Assembly (NCBI RefSeq): GCF_900215215.1
Contig: NZ_OBDR01000004.1
Location: forward strand, 62,001-126,000
Source: Methanohalophilus euhalobius
Lineage (GTDB): Archaea > Halobacteriota > Methanosarcinia > Methanosarcinales > Methanosarcinaceae
Direction of reading: 5' to 3'
DNA: 64,000 nucleotides
The notes under the pieces were generated by a model, which did not search any database, was not told the DNA's origin, and saw nothing but the letters and a program-made list of their open reading frames with translations. Made by a program: the position numbers and the translations under genes. Below, piece after piece: positions 56,788 through 64,000 of the stretch (positions are counted from its first letter, which is position 1; every line of letters starts with the position of its first letter).

Positions 56788-56810
56788 GGCGGGCGATATG
56801 TTTGCCCGCT
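56788..56810 (+). terminator. Terminator after the PH-domain gene
   Basis: GCGGGC and GCCCGC arms around a nine-base loop are followed by GGATTTTTCTTATTTTTTTT. Marks the left boundary of the accessory island beginning with hsdM. Confidence 0.65.
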
Positions 56811-56965
56811 GGATTTTTCTTATTTTTTTTGGGGGATTTCCCTGTGTCTATTTATCGATGAAACAGGAGTTTAACTGTTTGTTGTTTTTGCAATAACTAA
56901 TGCAATAAAATTATATGCATTGTATTATTTCCTCTATGTATTATCACAATTAATGAGAGATCACA

Positions 56966-58498
56966 ATGGTCAGGGAATCAACGGGTGAGAATATCAATTT
57001 TGAGGAAAAGTTGTGGCAGACTGCAGATAAACTCCGGAATAATATGGATGCTGCGGAGTATAAGCATGTCGTGCTGGGTTTGATTTTCCTGAAGTATATT
57101 TCCGATGCTTTTGAGGAGAAGTACACTGAACTCAAAGAGGACGAATGGGCCGATCCCGAGGATCAGGATGAGTACCTGGCCGAGAATATTTTCTGGGTGC
57201 CGCCGGAAGCCCGCTGGGAGTACCTGCAGAACAATGCCAAGAGACCGATTATCGGCAGGCTTGTTGATGACGCGATGGCTGCGATTGAGAGGGATAATTC
57301 CACCCTGAAAGGTGTGCTGCCGAAGAATTATGCCCGGGAGGCCCTGGATAAGCAGCGACTCGGGGAGTTGATCGACCTGATCGGTACGATAGGATTGGGA
57401 GATCGGGAAAACCGCAGCAGGGATGTGCTGGGCAGGGTTTACGAGTATTTCCTGGGCAGGTTTGCGGATGCAGAGGGCAAGCGTGGCGGCCAGTTCTATA
57501 CCCCGCGCAGTATTGTGAGGGTGCTGACCGAGATGATCGAGCCTTACCACGGCAGGGTGTACGATCCGTGCTGTGGTTCGGGCGGGATGTTTGTGCAGAG
57601 CGAGAAGTTCATTGAGGCCCACGGTGGCAGGGTTGATGATATAGCGGTGTACGGGCAGGAATCCAACCAGACGACCTGGCGGTTGTGCAAGATGAACCTG
57701 GCCATCAGGGGCATAGATGGTAATATCCAGTGGGGTGATTCCTTCCATGATGACCGCCACAGGGACCTGAAGGCGGATTTTATCCTGTCCAATCCGCCGT
57801 TTAATGATTCAGACTGGAAGGGCGACCAGCTGGCCGATGACAGCAGGTGGCAGTTTGGCAGGCCGCCGAAGGGGAATGCGAATTTTGCCTGGGTGCAGCA
57901 CTACATCCACCACCTCTCCCCCACAGGCATTGCGGGTTTTGTGCTGGCCAACGGTTCTATGTCCTCAAATACCGCAGGCGAGGGAAAGATTCGCAAAAGT
58001 ATCGTGGAGGCGGACCTGGTGGATTGCATGATAGCCCTGCCGGGCCAGTTGTTCTATAATACGGGCATCCCGGCCTGCCTGTGGTTTGTGACCCGTGACA
58101 AGCAGAATAACAAGTTCCGGGACCGCCGGGGCGAGGTGCTGTTCATCGATGCCCGGGAGATGGGTTTCTTGCGGGACCGCACCCACCGGGAACTCACGGA
58201 TGAGGAGATTAAGCAAATCGCCGACACCTACCATGCCTGGCGCGGTGAGGATGTCGGATTTACGTATAAGGATGTCCCGGGCTTCTGCAAGTCCGCAAAC
58301 ATCGAGGAGATCGCAAAGCACGACCACATCCTGACCCCGGGCCGTTATGTGGGCTTTGCCGAGGAGGAAGAGGAGGATGAGCCCTTCGAGGAGAAGATGG
58401 AGCGGCTGACGACTCAATTGGCGGAGCAGTTCAGGGAGTCCCGGGAGTTGGAAGAGAGGATTAGGGAGAATTTGAAGGGGATTGGGTATGAGTTGTGA
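56966..58498 (+). CDS. hsdM: Type I restriction-modification methyltransferase subunit HsdM
   Basis: N6-adenine methyltransferase subunit of a type I R-M complex (M2S for methylation, with R for cleavage). The 510-residue protein has the helical N-terminal domain (about 10-150), the SAM motif [11 protein letters not shown] (200-209 region) and the catalytic NPPF at 276-279. GAGAGATC lies a few bases before the ATG. Codon use is strongly GC-rich, unlike the neighbours on either side, which suggests transfer. hsdR is not in the window; hsdS follows after one intervening gene. Confidence 0.95.
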   Translation: MVRESTGENINFEEKLWQTADKLRNNMDAAEYKHVVLGLIFLKYISDAFEEKYTELKEDEWADPEDQDEYLAENIFWVPPEARWEYLQNNAKRPIIGRLVDDAMAAIERDNSTLKGVLPKNYAREALDKQRLGELIDLIGTIGLGDRENRSRDVLGRVYEYFLGRFADAEGKRGGQFYTPRSIVRVLTEMIEPYHGRVYDPCCGSGGMFVQSEKFIEAHGGRVDDIAVYGQESNQTTWRLCKMNLAIRGIDGNIQWGDSFHDDRHRDLKADFILSNPPFNDSDWKGDQLADDSRWQFGRPPKGNANFAWVQHYIHHLSPTGIAGFVLANGSMSSNTAGEGKIRKSIVEADLVDCMIALPGQLFYNTGIPACLWFVTRDKQNNKFRDRRGEVLFIDAREMGFLRDRTHRELTDEEIKQIADTYHAWRGEDVGFTYKDVPGFCKSANIEEIAKHDHILTPGRYVGFAEEEEEDEPFEEKMERLTTQLAEQFRESRELEERIRENLKGIGYEL

Positions 58499-58604
58499 AG
58501 AATTTGCTAATTATCAAAGCATATTTCTAAAATATTTTTTGTAATTAGGTTTGATACATTGGGGGGTTTAATTTATAGTAAAAAATTTAATTCAAGAATA
58601 TAAT

Positions 58605-59663
58605 TTGAATACTGATTTTGATAATTCAACATTGAATATTGAGATATATGCTGATGAAATAATTTTACCTACAGATTTTAATAGTGAAACTAAAAATATT
58701 ATTGGTATTGCGTGTTTATTTGTTCCATTATCTATAAAAGAAAAATTGTTTTCGGAATTAGTGAATAATCGATGTTTATTTGAAGAAAGTAATCAATGGT
58801 GTTGGAAGTATCAAGAATGCAGTTTTTCACAGATTAAAGGTGGTCAATGCAAAGAGGATTGGCATATACAAAATATGTGTGAGGTACATCACTCTGAATT
58901 AAGAAATAATAGTTCCCATTCTAAAAAATCCATTTCACGAAATTGGTTATATTATCTCATGTTTAATAACAAGAAAAACTTAAAACAAATATATTTCAAC
59001 ATACTATATGTCGATTTAAATAAATTACGTGTTAATTTGTTTGGTGACGAAAAAACACATGAAAATATATACAATAAATTTTTCAGAACAGTTTTGGATT
59101 ATGGAATTAAATCATATTTCCCAAATAAGAGAGTTGTGGTAAAAAATGTATTTCACGATGAAGGGCATATGGTAAATCACCATTATTTTCCACATTTCAA
59201 TTTAAAAAAATTGAATGTCAGTTTAGAAGATAATACATCCATCGAAAACACATCAATTCAATTCATTGATTCGGATCATCGAAAATATTTGAAAAATGAG
59301 TATGAATCAGTGAAAGCAAGCCATTTTGTACAATTGATCGATTTAATTTTGGGAGCTATAAGTCAAAATATTTTTTATCTTTCCAATGATTCATTTAAAA
59401 AAGAAATAGCTATGATCATTAGACCTTTAGTAGAAAGATTGTTAAAGAATCCGTATAATATAAACAGTTCTTATAATTATTGCAAATGTCAGCATATTAG
59501 TTTTTTCCCAGAACATTCAATAGATGAAGCTGAAAATATTCTCACTAATTTGAGTTACAAAGAAATACGATCTATTAACAGGAACAATTTCTATTCTAAT
59601 AGAAAAATAGAGATGCCTCCGTATAATCCGCATCAAAAAACATTGGATATGTGGTCTAAATGA
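58605..59663 (+). CDS. DUF3800-like protein between hsdM and hsdS
   Basis: A 352-residue, AT-rich gene. The N-terminal IEIYADEI (Asp17, Glu18) and a later SHFVQLIDLILGAI (Q243, D246) recall the acidic pattern of DUF3800, a predicted RNase H-fold family often found in defence loci; a central KNVFHDEGHM and QFIDSDHRK may add further acidic residues. The start is uncertain: the TTG gives this length, but a GGGGGG run at 58561-58566 lies eight bases before an in-frame ATA at 58575, suggesting a possibly longer protein. Its stop overlaps the hsdS start (ATGA), so it is coupled to hsdS. Function unknown; family call is tentative. Confidence 0.6.
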   Translation: MNTDFDNSTLNIEIYADEIILPTDFNSETKNIIGIACLFVPLSIKEKLFSELVNNRCLFEESNQWCWKYQECSFSQIKGGQCKEDWHIQNMCEVHHSELRNNSSHSKKSISRNWLYYLMFNNKKNLKQIYFNILYVDLNKLRVNLFGDEKTHENIYNKFFRTVLDYGIKSYFPNKRVVVKNVFHDEGHMVNHHYFPHFNLKKLNVSLEDNTSIENTSIQFIDSDHRKYLKNEYESVKASHFVQLIDLILGAISQNIFYLSNDSFKKEIAMIIRPLVERLLKNPYNINSSYNYCKCQHISFFPEHSIDEAENILTNLSYKEIRSINRNNFYSNRKIEMPPYNPHQKTLDMWSK

Positions 59664-60847
59664 AATATATGTCAAGACATGATTTTCAATCAATTATTCC
59701 AGAAGGTTTCCATGAAATAAATTTGGGAGATTTAATTACATTTCAAAGAGGCCATGATTTGCCCAAAAAGAAAAGAAAAAAGGGCAGTTATCCAGTTGTT
59801 GCTTCAAACGGTATAGTTGGATTTCATAATGAATTTAAAGTAAAGGGTCCTGGTGTTATTGTTGGTAGAAGTGGTAACATAGGTGAGCCTTATTATATAA
59901 ACAAAAACTATTGGCCTTTGAATACTACTCTATATGTAAAAGAGTTCAAAAGTACAAGTCCTGAGTTTGTGTATTATTTCTTAAAATCCATAAATTTAGG
60001 TCGTTACAACTCGGGAAGTGCAGTACCAAGTTTAAATAGAAACTACATTCATCCACTAAAAATCAAAGTTCCCAAATCAATTACATATCAAAACAAAATT
60101 GCTTCACTACTCTCCACCCTCGACGACAAGATCGAACTCAACCGCCGGATGAATGCCACCCTCGAGCAGATCGCACAGGCCATCTTCAAGCAGTGGTTCA
60201 TCGATTTCGAGTTTCCGGACGAGAACGGGCAGCCCTACAAATCCAGCGGCGGTGAGATGGTGGAGTCGGAGATGGGGGAGATTCCGCGAGGGTGGCGTGT
60301 CGGGAAACTGAAAGATATTTGTGAAATAAATATGGGTCAATCCCCTCCAGGTAAAACCTATAATGAAAATGGAGAAGGCACACCTTTCTATCAGGGGATT
60401 ACTGATTTTGGTTTCCGCTTCCCTACAAGAAGGATATATTGTACAGAACCAAAGAAGTTTGCAGAAAAGAATGATGTGCTTCTAAGTGTACGTGCACCTG
60501 TGGGAAGTTTAAATATTTCAAATGAAAGATGTGCAATTGGAAGAGGTTTGGCAGCACTGAGATTGAAGGAAAATCATGGTAGTTTTCTCTATTATCTGCT
60601 TCTATCAACAAAACATAGATGGAGCATTTTTGAATCAGGTGGAACGGTTTTCAGTTCAATAAACAAATCAAATATTAGTGAGTTTGAATTGGTGATTCCT
60701 CCAGATGATTTAATTTCAAAATTTAATAACCTCATATTATCGAAAGATGAACAAATTTTTTATAGTACTGTTCAAAATAATTCTTTATCGCAAATCCGTG
60801 ATTTTCTTCTCCCCAAACTAATATCTGGAAAAATTAGGCAGGTGTAA
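59660..60847 (+). CDS. hsdS: Type I restriction-modification specificity subunit HsdS
   Basis: DNA-recognition subunit that positions HsdM. The 395-residue protein has two target-recognition domains (about 15-145 and 215-360) separated by a conserved helical spacer with LLSTLDDKIELNRRMNATLE and IFKQWFIDFEFPDENGQPY (about 148-200), and a C-terminal helix (LSQIRDFLLPKLISGKIRQV). The spacer DNA (about 60108-60305) is GC-rich while both recognition domains are AT-rich, a sign of domain exchange. It overlaps the DUF3800-like gene and precedes the OLD-type gene by 2 bases. Confidence 0.93.
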   Translation: MKYMSRHDFQSIIPEGFHEINLGDLITFQRGHDLPKKKRKKGSYPVVASNGIVGFHNEFKVKGPGVIVGRSGNIGEPYYINKNYWPLNTTLYVKEFKSTSPEFVYYFLKSINLGRYNSGSAVPSLNRNYIHPLKIKVPKSITYQNKIASLLSTLDDKIELNRRMNATLEQIAQAIFKQWFIDFEFPDENGQPYKSSGGEMVESEMGEIPRGWRVGKLKDICEINMGQSPPGKTYNENGEGTPFYQGITDFGFRFPTRRIYCTEPKKFAEKNDVLLSVRAPVGSLNISNERCAIGRGLAALRLKENHGSFLYYLLLSTKHRWSIFESGGTVFSSINKSNISEFELVIPPDDLISKFNNLILSKDEQIFYSTVQNNSLSQIRDFLLPKLISGKIRQV

Positions 60848-60849
60848 TA

Positions 60850-62487
60850 TTGCAAATAACTGAAATATATGTCAAAAATTTTAAAAGTATAAAGGAATTG
60901 ACTTTTTGCCCGACCAAATATTTGAATGCATTTATAGGTTCTAATAACTCAGGAAAAACTAATCTTTTTTCTGCAATTAATTTTGTTCTTGGAGAACGGT
61001 ACCCGACTTTTAATTCAATTTCAAAAGATGATTACTATAAAGGGAATGATGACGATGATATGTGCATAAAGATATCTTTTGATGACGGTAACTATTTAGA
61101 ATTTACAAGTGAGTGGGAAACCCCTTATCGGCAGATTAAAAGTGGGTTGAATATGTCTGGTAATTATTGTAACAATGAAAATAGACAAAAATATTGTTCT
61201 GCTTATGTTGGAGTTAGAAGAGAGATTAATGATTATATGCCTTCTAATAAATGGACTCTCATGGGTAGATTTTTACAAGAAGTAAATGCTCAGTTTTTAG
61301 AAGAACGCCTCCCTCACGAAGACAAAATGAAAAGTGATGAGCTTAAAGAGCAATTAAACAAAATAAGAGATGAACTACTATTTTCGGTCGAAGATCGATC
61401 TGGAAAAAATGTTATGGAAACTTTTTTGTCAATTATTAAAGAAGAAACATCAAAACAGATAAGTGGCTCAGATTGTGATTTTGATATACATATGAACATG
61501 TACGACCCATGGAACTATTACAGATCATTGCAGTTTGTTGCCAGTGATCATACAATGGGTTTGGATTTAAAAGCATCACAACTTGGTATGGGGTTACAGG
61601 CATCTTTAACGATAGCGATATTGAAGGCTTATGCTCAATTGAAATTAAGAAATCAACCACCGATATTTATTGATGAGCCAGAATTATTCCTCCATCCCCA
61701 TGCAGAAAGAAACTTTTATTCTGTATTACGTGAATTAGCTGAAAACGGCACTCAAGTATTTTATACAACTCATTCTCCTAGTTTTTTATCTGTAAAACAC
61801 TTTGATGAGATATTTGTAGTTCGGAAACGAAATGCAGAAACATATTTGAAATTTGCAAATATTAATAATTTTGTTCAAGATCTTTCTAATCGAAAAGGAA
61901 TTACTTCTTCAGAAGAAGATTTAAAACTTCACTATGCCAATGCATATGAAAATACTGGGAATTCAAAAGAAGCAAATGAGGCCTTTTTTGCAAATAAAAT
62001 TATTCTGGTGGAAGGGCAGTCTGAAAGTTTACTCTTACCCTACTTTTTTGAGAAAAAAGGGTATGAGTATCTAAAAGAAGGAATTTCAATCGTTTGCTGT
62101 GGATCAAAAGGCGAACTTGATCGCTTTTACAGATTGTATTCTGAGTTTGGAATCCCTTGCTATATCATTTTTGATGGGGATAAACAACTAGAAGGAACTG
62201 ATGAAGAAAGGGCGAATATTGGAAAAAATAAAGACTTAATTTCATTACTAGATTCAGGGGGCATTCCTAACTATCCCGATAATACTCCACATGATAAATA
62301 TTTGGGATTTGAAAAGACTTTAGAATACAATTTGGGATTTGATACTTCCAAAAAAGGATTAGATTTATTTTTGCAGTTTAAGAAAAAATATGAATCAAAA
62401 GAAGTACAAATCCCTTCATGGGTAGATTCATTAATAGATCAAGTCTCTAAGCTTGATGGTGAAAGTGAATCGATATTACAACTTTAA
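60850..62487 (+). CDS. OLD-family ATPase/TOPRIM nuclease
   Basis: A 545-residue protein of the overcoming-lysogenisation-defect type, expected to be an ATP-controlled nuclease acting in defence. The N-terminal ABC/SMC-like ATPase has Walker A GSNNSGKT (30-37), signature-like SQLGMGLQASL (about 243-253) and Walker B FIDEPELFLHP (about 273-283). The C-terminal TOPRIM domain has ILVEGQSES with E388 and IIFDGD with D442 and D444. The start is a TTG two bases after hsdS stop, so it is within the R-M operon. No UvrD-type helicase partner is adjacent, which argues against Gabija. Confidence 0.85.
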   Translation: MQITEIYVKNFKSIKELTFCPTKYLNAFIGSNNSGKTNLFSAINFVLGERYPTFNSISKDDYYKGNDDDDMCIKISFDDGNYLEFTSEWETPYRQIKSGLNMSGNYCNNENRQKYCSAYVGVRREINDYMPSNKWTLMGRFLQEVNAQFLEERLPHEDKMKSDELKEQLNKIRDELLFSVEDRSGKNVMETFLSIIKEETSKQISGSDCDFDIHMNMYDPWNYYRSLQFVASDHTMGLDLKASQLGMGLQASLTIAILKAYAQLKLRNQPPIFIDEPELFLHPHAERNFYSVLRELAENGTQVFYTTHSPSFLSVKHFDEIFVVRKRNAETYLKFANINNFVQDLSNRKGITSSEEDLKLHYANAYENTGNSKEANEAFFANKIILVEGQSESLLLPYFFEKKGYEYLKEGISIVCCGSKGELDRFYRLYSEFGIPCYIIFDGDKQLEGTDEERANIGKNKDLISLLDSGGIPNYPDNTPHDKYLGFEKTLEYNLGFDTSKKGLDLFLQFKKKYESKEVQIPSWVDSLIDQVSKLDGESESILQL

Positions 62488-62496
62488 TCTCCAAAA

Positions 62497-62579
62497 ACTA
62501 CCAATTCCTACCAAATTGGTAGTAATCTATTTATTCCAATAAATACCAGAAACTACCAGAAACTAACGGATTGGTAGTT
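62497..62579. promoter_or_regulatory. Repeat-rich upstream region of the Fic gene (candidate operator)
   Basis: A perfect 10-bp inverted repeat, ACTACCAATT (62497-62506) with AATTGGTAGT (62514-62523), is followed by a second, AACTACCA (62551-62558) with TGGTAGTT (62572-62579), the latter ending at the Fic ATG. Additional TACCA half-sites lie between them, around 62509-62513 and 62543-62548. This looks like a protein-binding operator array rather than a terminator. The C-terminal DNA-binding part of the Fic protein is a candidate ligand. Confidence 0.5.
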
Positions 62580-63878
62580 ATGAAGGTTCCGCAGAAGGCC
62601 CCGAATATGTGGGCGGTGATTGAGAAGTATCCTGATGCGTATTCGCTGTTTGTTGATCCCGGGATACAGGAGATTGTTGCAAAATATAACCGGGATTACC
62701 TGCACTGGGAGGAGCTGCGCCGCAGGAAACTGCCGGTGGAGGCGGAAAAACTCTGGGCTGTGATCAAAAGCAGCAGGTCTATGCAGGCACGACACATCGA
62801 ATTCGGGGAATGGGACTTCCAGTACGTGCAATCCAATGAAACCCTGCGCAGGCTGCACCTGCTGGACACCCGGGGAGCCGGTAATCTGGAAGGTCGGCCG
62901 GGCGGGGTCAGTGCTGCGGATCGCAGGCGGTATATCGTCAACTCCCTCATGGAAGAGGCCATCGCCTCCAGCCAGCTGGAGGGTGCGGCCACCACCCGGG
63001 AAGCCGCCAAGCAGATGCTGCGGCAAAAACGCCGGCCCCGGGATTACTCCGAGAAGATGATCGTCAACGGCTATCGCACCATCCGCAGGATCGCCGACAT
63101 GAAAAGCAGGACCATTGACGTGGACACCCTGCTTGAAATTCACAGGGAGATTACCCGGGATACCATGGAAAACCCGGCGGATGAGGGGAAATTCCGGGAC
63201 AACAACGACATAGTGGTAGCCAATCCGCAGGACAGTAGTAAAATCTACCACACCCCGCCGGACTACCGGGAAATCCCGGCACACATGCAGGAATTCTGTG
63301 AATTTGCCAGCAGCGATGAAGACGAATTCATCCATCCCCTAATCAAAGGGATCATGCTGCACTTCCTCATCGGCTACATCCATCCCTTCATCGACGGCAA
63401 CGGAAGGTGTGCGCGTTCCATCTTCTACTGGTACATGCTCAGCCGGGGCTACTGGCTCTTTGAATACATGCCCATCTCCCGGATATTGCTTCACTCCAAA
63501 ACGAAATACGCCCGCGCCTACCTTTACACCGAAACCGATGACAATGACCTGACCTATTTCATAAACTACAACCTCTCGGCAATCGAAAGAGCCCTGGAAG
63601 ACCTCGAGGAGTATATCGTTCGCAAAAAGGAGGAGCAGGCCACAGCCATGCAGCTGATTGAAACCGCTGAAAACTTAAATCTCCGGCAGGCCGACATCCT
63701 CAAAACCCTGCTTGAAGAATCCGACAGGCTGTTCTCCATCGCCGAAATAATGGGTAAATACAATGTTGCCTACGACACCGCAAGACGTGATATGCAATAT
63801 CTCTCGGAACTGGGGTATATTGAGCAAATAAAGGTACGCAACAAATTGATGTACAGATATTCAGGTGTAACAGGGTGA
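62580..63878 (+). CDS. Fic/DOC family protein with winged-helix C terminus
   Basis: A 432-residue protein. The catalytic Fic motif HPFIDGNGR is at 268-276, the core used by AMP-transferring Fic enzymes. An inhibitory-helix motif S-S-Q-L-E-G (about 130-135, fitting [S/T]xxxE[G/N]) lies before it, suggesting the self-inhibited class. The C-terminal part (about 355-430) with ILKTLLEESDRLFSIAEIMG and ARRDMQYLSELGYI looks like a winged helix that could bind the upstream repeats. Codon use is GC-rich like hsdM. The ATG at 62580 is chosen; TTG at 62571 is possible. Often found with type I R-M genes. Confidence 0.9.
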   Translation: MKVPQKAPNMWAVIEKYPDAYSLFVDPGIQEIVAKYNRDYLHWEELRRRKLPVEAEKLWAVIKSSRSMQARHIEFGEWDFQYVQSNETLRRLHLLDTRGAGNLEGRPGGVSAADRRRYIVNSLMEEAIASSQLEGAATTREAAKQMLRQKRRPRDYSEKMIVNGYRTIRRIADMKSRTIDVDTLLEIHREITRDTMENPADEGKFRDNNDIVVANPQDSSKIYHTPPDYREIPAHMQEFCEFASSDEDEFIHPLIKGIMLHFLIGYIHPFIDGNGRCARSIFYWYMLSRGYWLFEYMPISRILLHSKTKYARAYLYTETDDNDLTYFINYNLSAIERALEDLEEYIVRKKEEQATAMQLIETAENLNLRQADILKTLLEESDRLFSIAEIMGKYNVAYDTARRDMQYLSELGYIEQIKVRNKLMYRYSGVTG

Positions 63879-63954
63879 ACTAAATCTCGATGCCTTACCT
63901 CCAGTCAAATCAATACAATCAAATTTAATATACCAGAAACACGGATGATTAACT

Positions 63955-64000
63955 ATGGAATATACAGTTGTTCTTGAGGTCGCAGAAGAGGATGGGTACA
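63955..64000 (+). CDS. HicB-like antitoxin, 5' end only
   Basis: The last 46 bases give MEYTVVLEVAEEDGY in the 5'-to-3' direction to the window edge. This is the usual start of HicB-family proteins (MxYxVxxExxEEGGY). The rest, including any DNA-binding domain, and a HicA toxin are not visible here; the 76-base gap from the Fic gene is too short to hold a HicA gene upstream. Confidence 0.6.
   Translation, partial: MEYTVVLEVAEEDGY

Noticed and set aside
60850-62487. Gabija (GajA) system
   Set aside because: No UvrD-like GajB gene is present next to it.
1-64000. CRISPR array or insertion sequence with terminal repeats
   Set aside because: No regularly spaced direct repeats and no intact transposase were seen by eye.

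Overview
The window is chromosomal DNA of a cytochrome-containing methanogen of the Methanosarcinales, most likely Methanosarcinaceae. The evidence is a complete mcrBDCGA operon for methyl-coenzyme M reductase, the membrane heterodisulfide reductase hdrED, a cytochrome c maturation system (ccmABC plus a split ccmF), a two-subunit pyruvate carboxylase, and an archaeal information-processing set (PolD large subunit, MCM, TFB, Gar1, thermosome, DphB, Trm5, RNase P RNA). TATA-like boxes about 26 bases upstream of starts are common, and several genes look leaderless. A halotolerant methylotrophic genus (Methanohalophilus, Methanolobus or Methanococcoides type) is my guess, but the genus is not established from the sequence.

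Layout. 1-8.7 kb: biosynthesis (argF-purD, carS-pyrE, proA-proB), with the split ccmF and a decayed histidine-kinase fragment between. 8.8-15.3 kb: the mcr operon, divergent from the gene for the McrA arginine methylase Mmp10. 15.3-20.1 kb: PolD large subunit and a proteasome-type AAA ATPase. 20.3-25.8 kb: pyruvate carboxylase, biotin ligase and two small exported proteins. 25.8-30.5 kb: two coiled-coil proteins, DUF424, MCM and a TrmJ-type methyltransferase. 30.6-35.3 kb: rubrerythrin, a small siroheme protein, hdrE-hdrD and a DUF116 pair. 35.3-41.4 kb: RNase P RNA, msrB, uspA, ccmABC, an old-yellow-enzyme homologue, an S4-FtsJ methyltransferase and DUF2119. 41.4-53.4 kb: thermosome, dphB, a HerA-type ATPase, DUF357, DUF555, a PfkB kinase, ppdK, gar1-tfb, a LysE exporter, trm5 and tRNA-Thr. 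53.4-56.8 kb: a corrinoid:CoM-type methyltransferase with a decayed second copy nearby, a DMT transporter and a PH-domain protein.

From 56.9 kb to the right edge the content changes to a defence-type accessory island: hsdM, an AT-rich DUF3800-like gene, hsdS, an OLD-family ATPase/TOPRIM nuclease, a Fic protein with a repeat-rich upstream region, and the first codons of a HicB-like antitoxin. hsdR is not in the window. Base composition switches sharply within this block and even inside hsdS, which suggests modular exchange.

How the genes work together: MCR makes methane and the CoM-CoB heterodisulfide, Mmp10 modifies McrA, HdrED reduces the heterodisulfide at the membrane, pyruvate carboxylase and PPDK link pyruvate to oxaloacetate and PEP, and the Ccm proteins would supply c-type cytochromes. 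Motif and family calls were made by eye from translated sequence; no database search was run.
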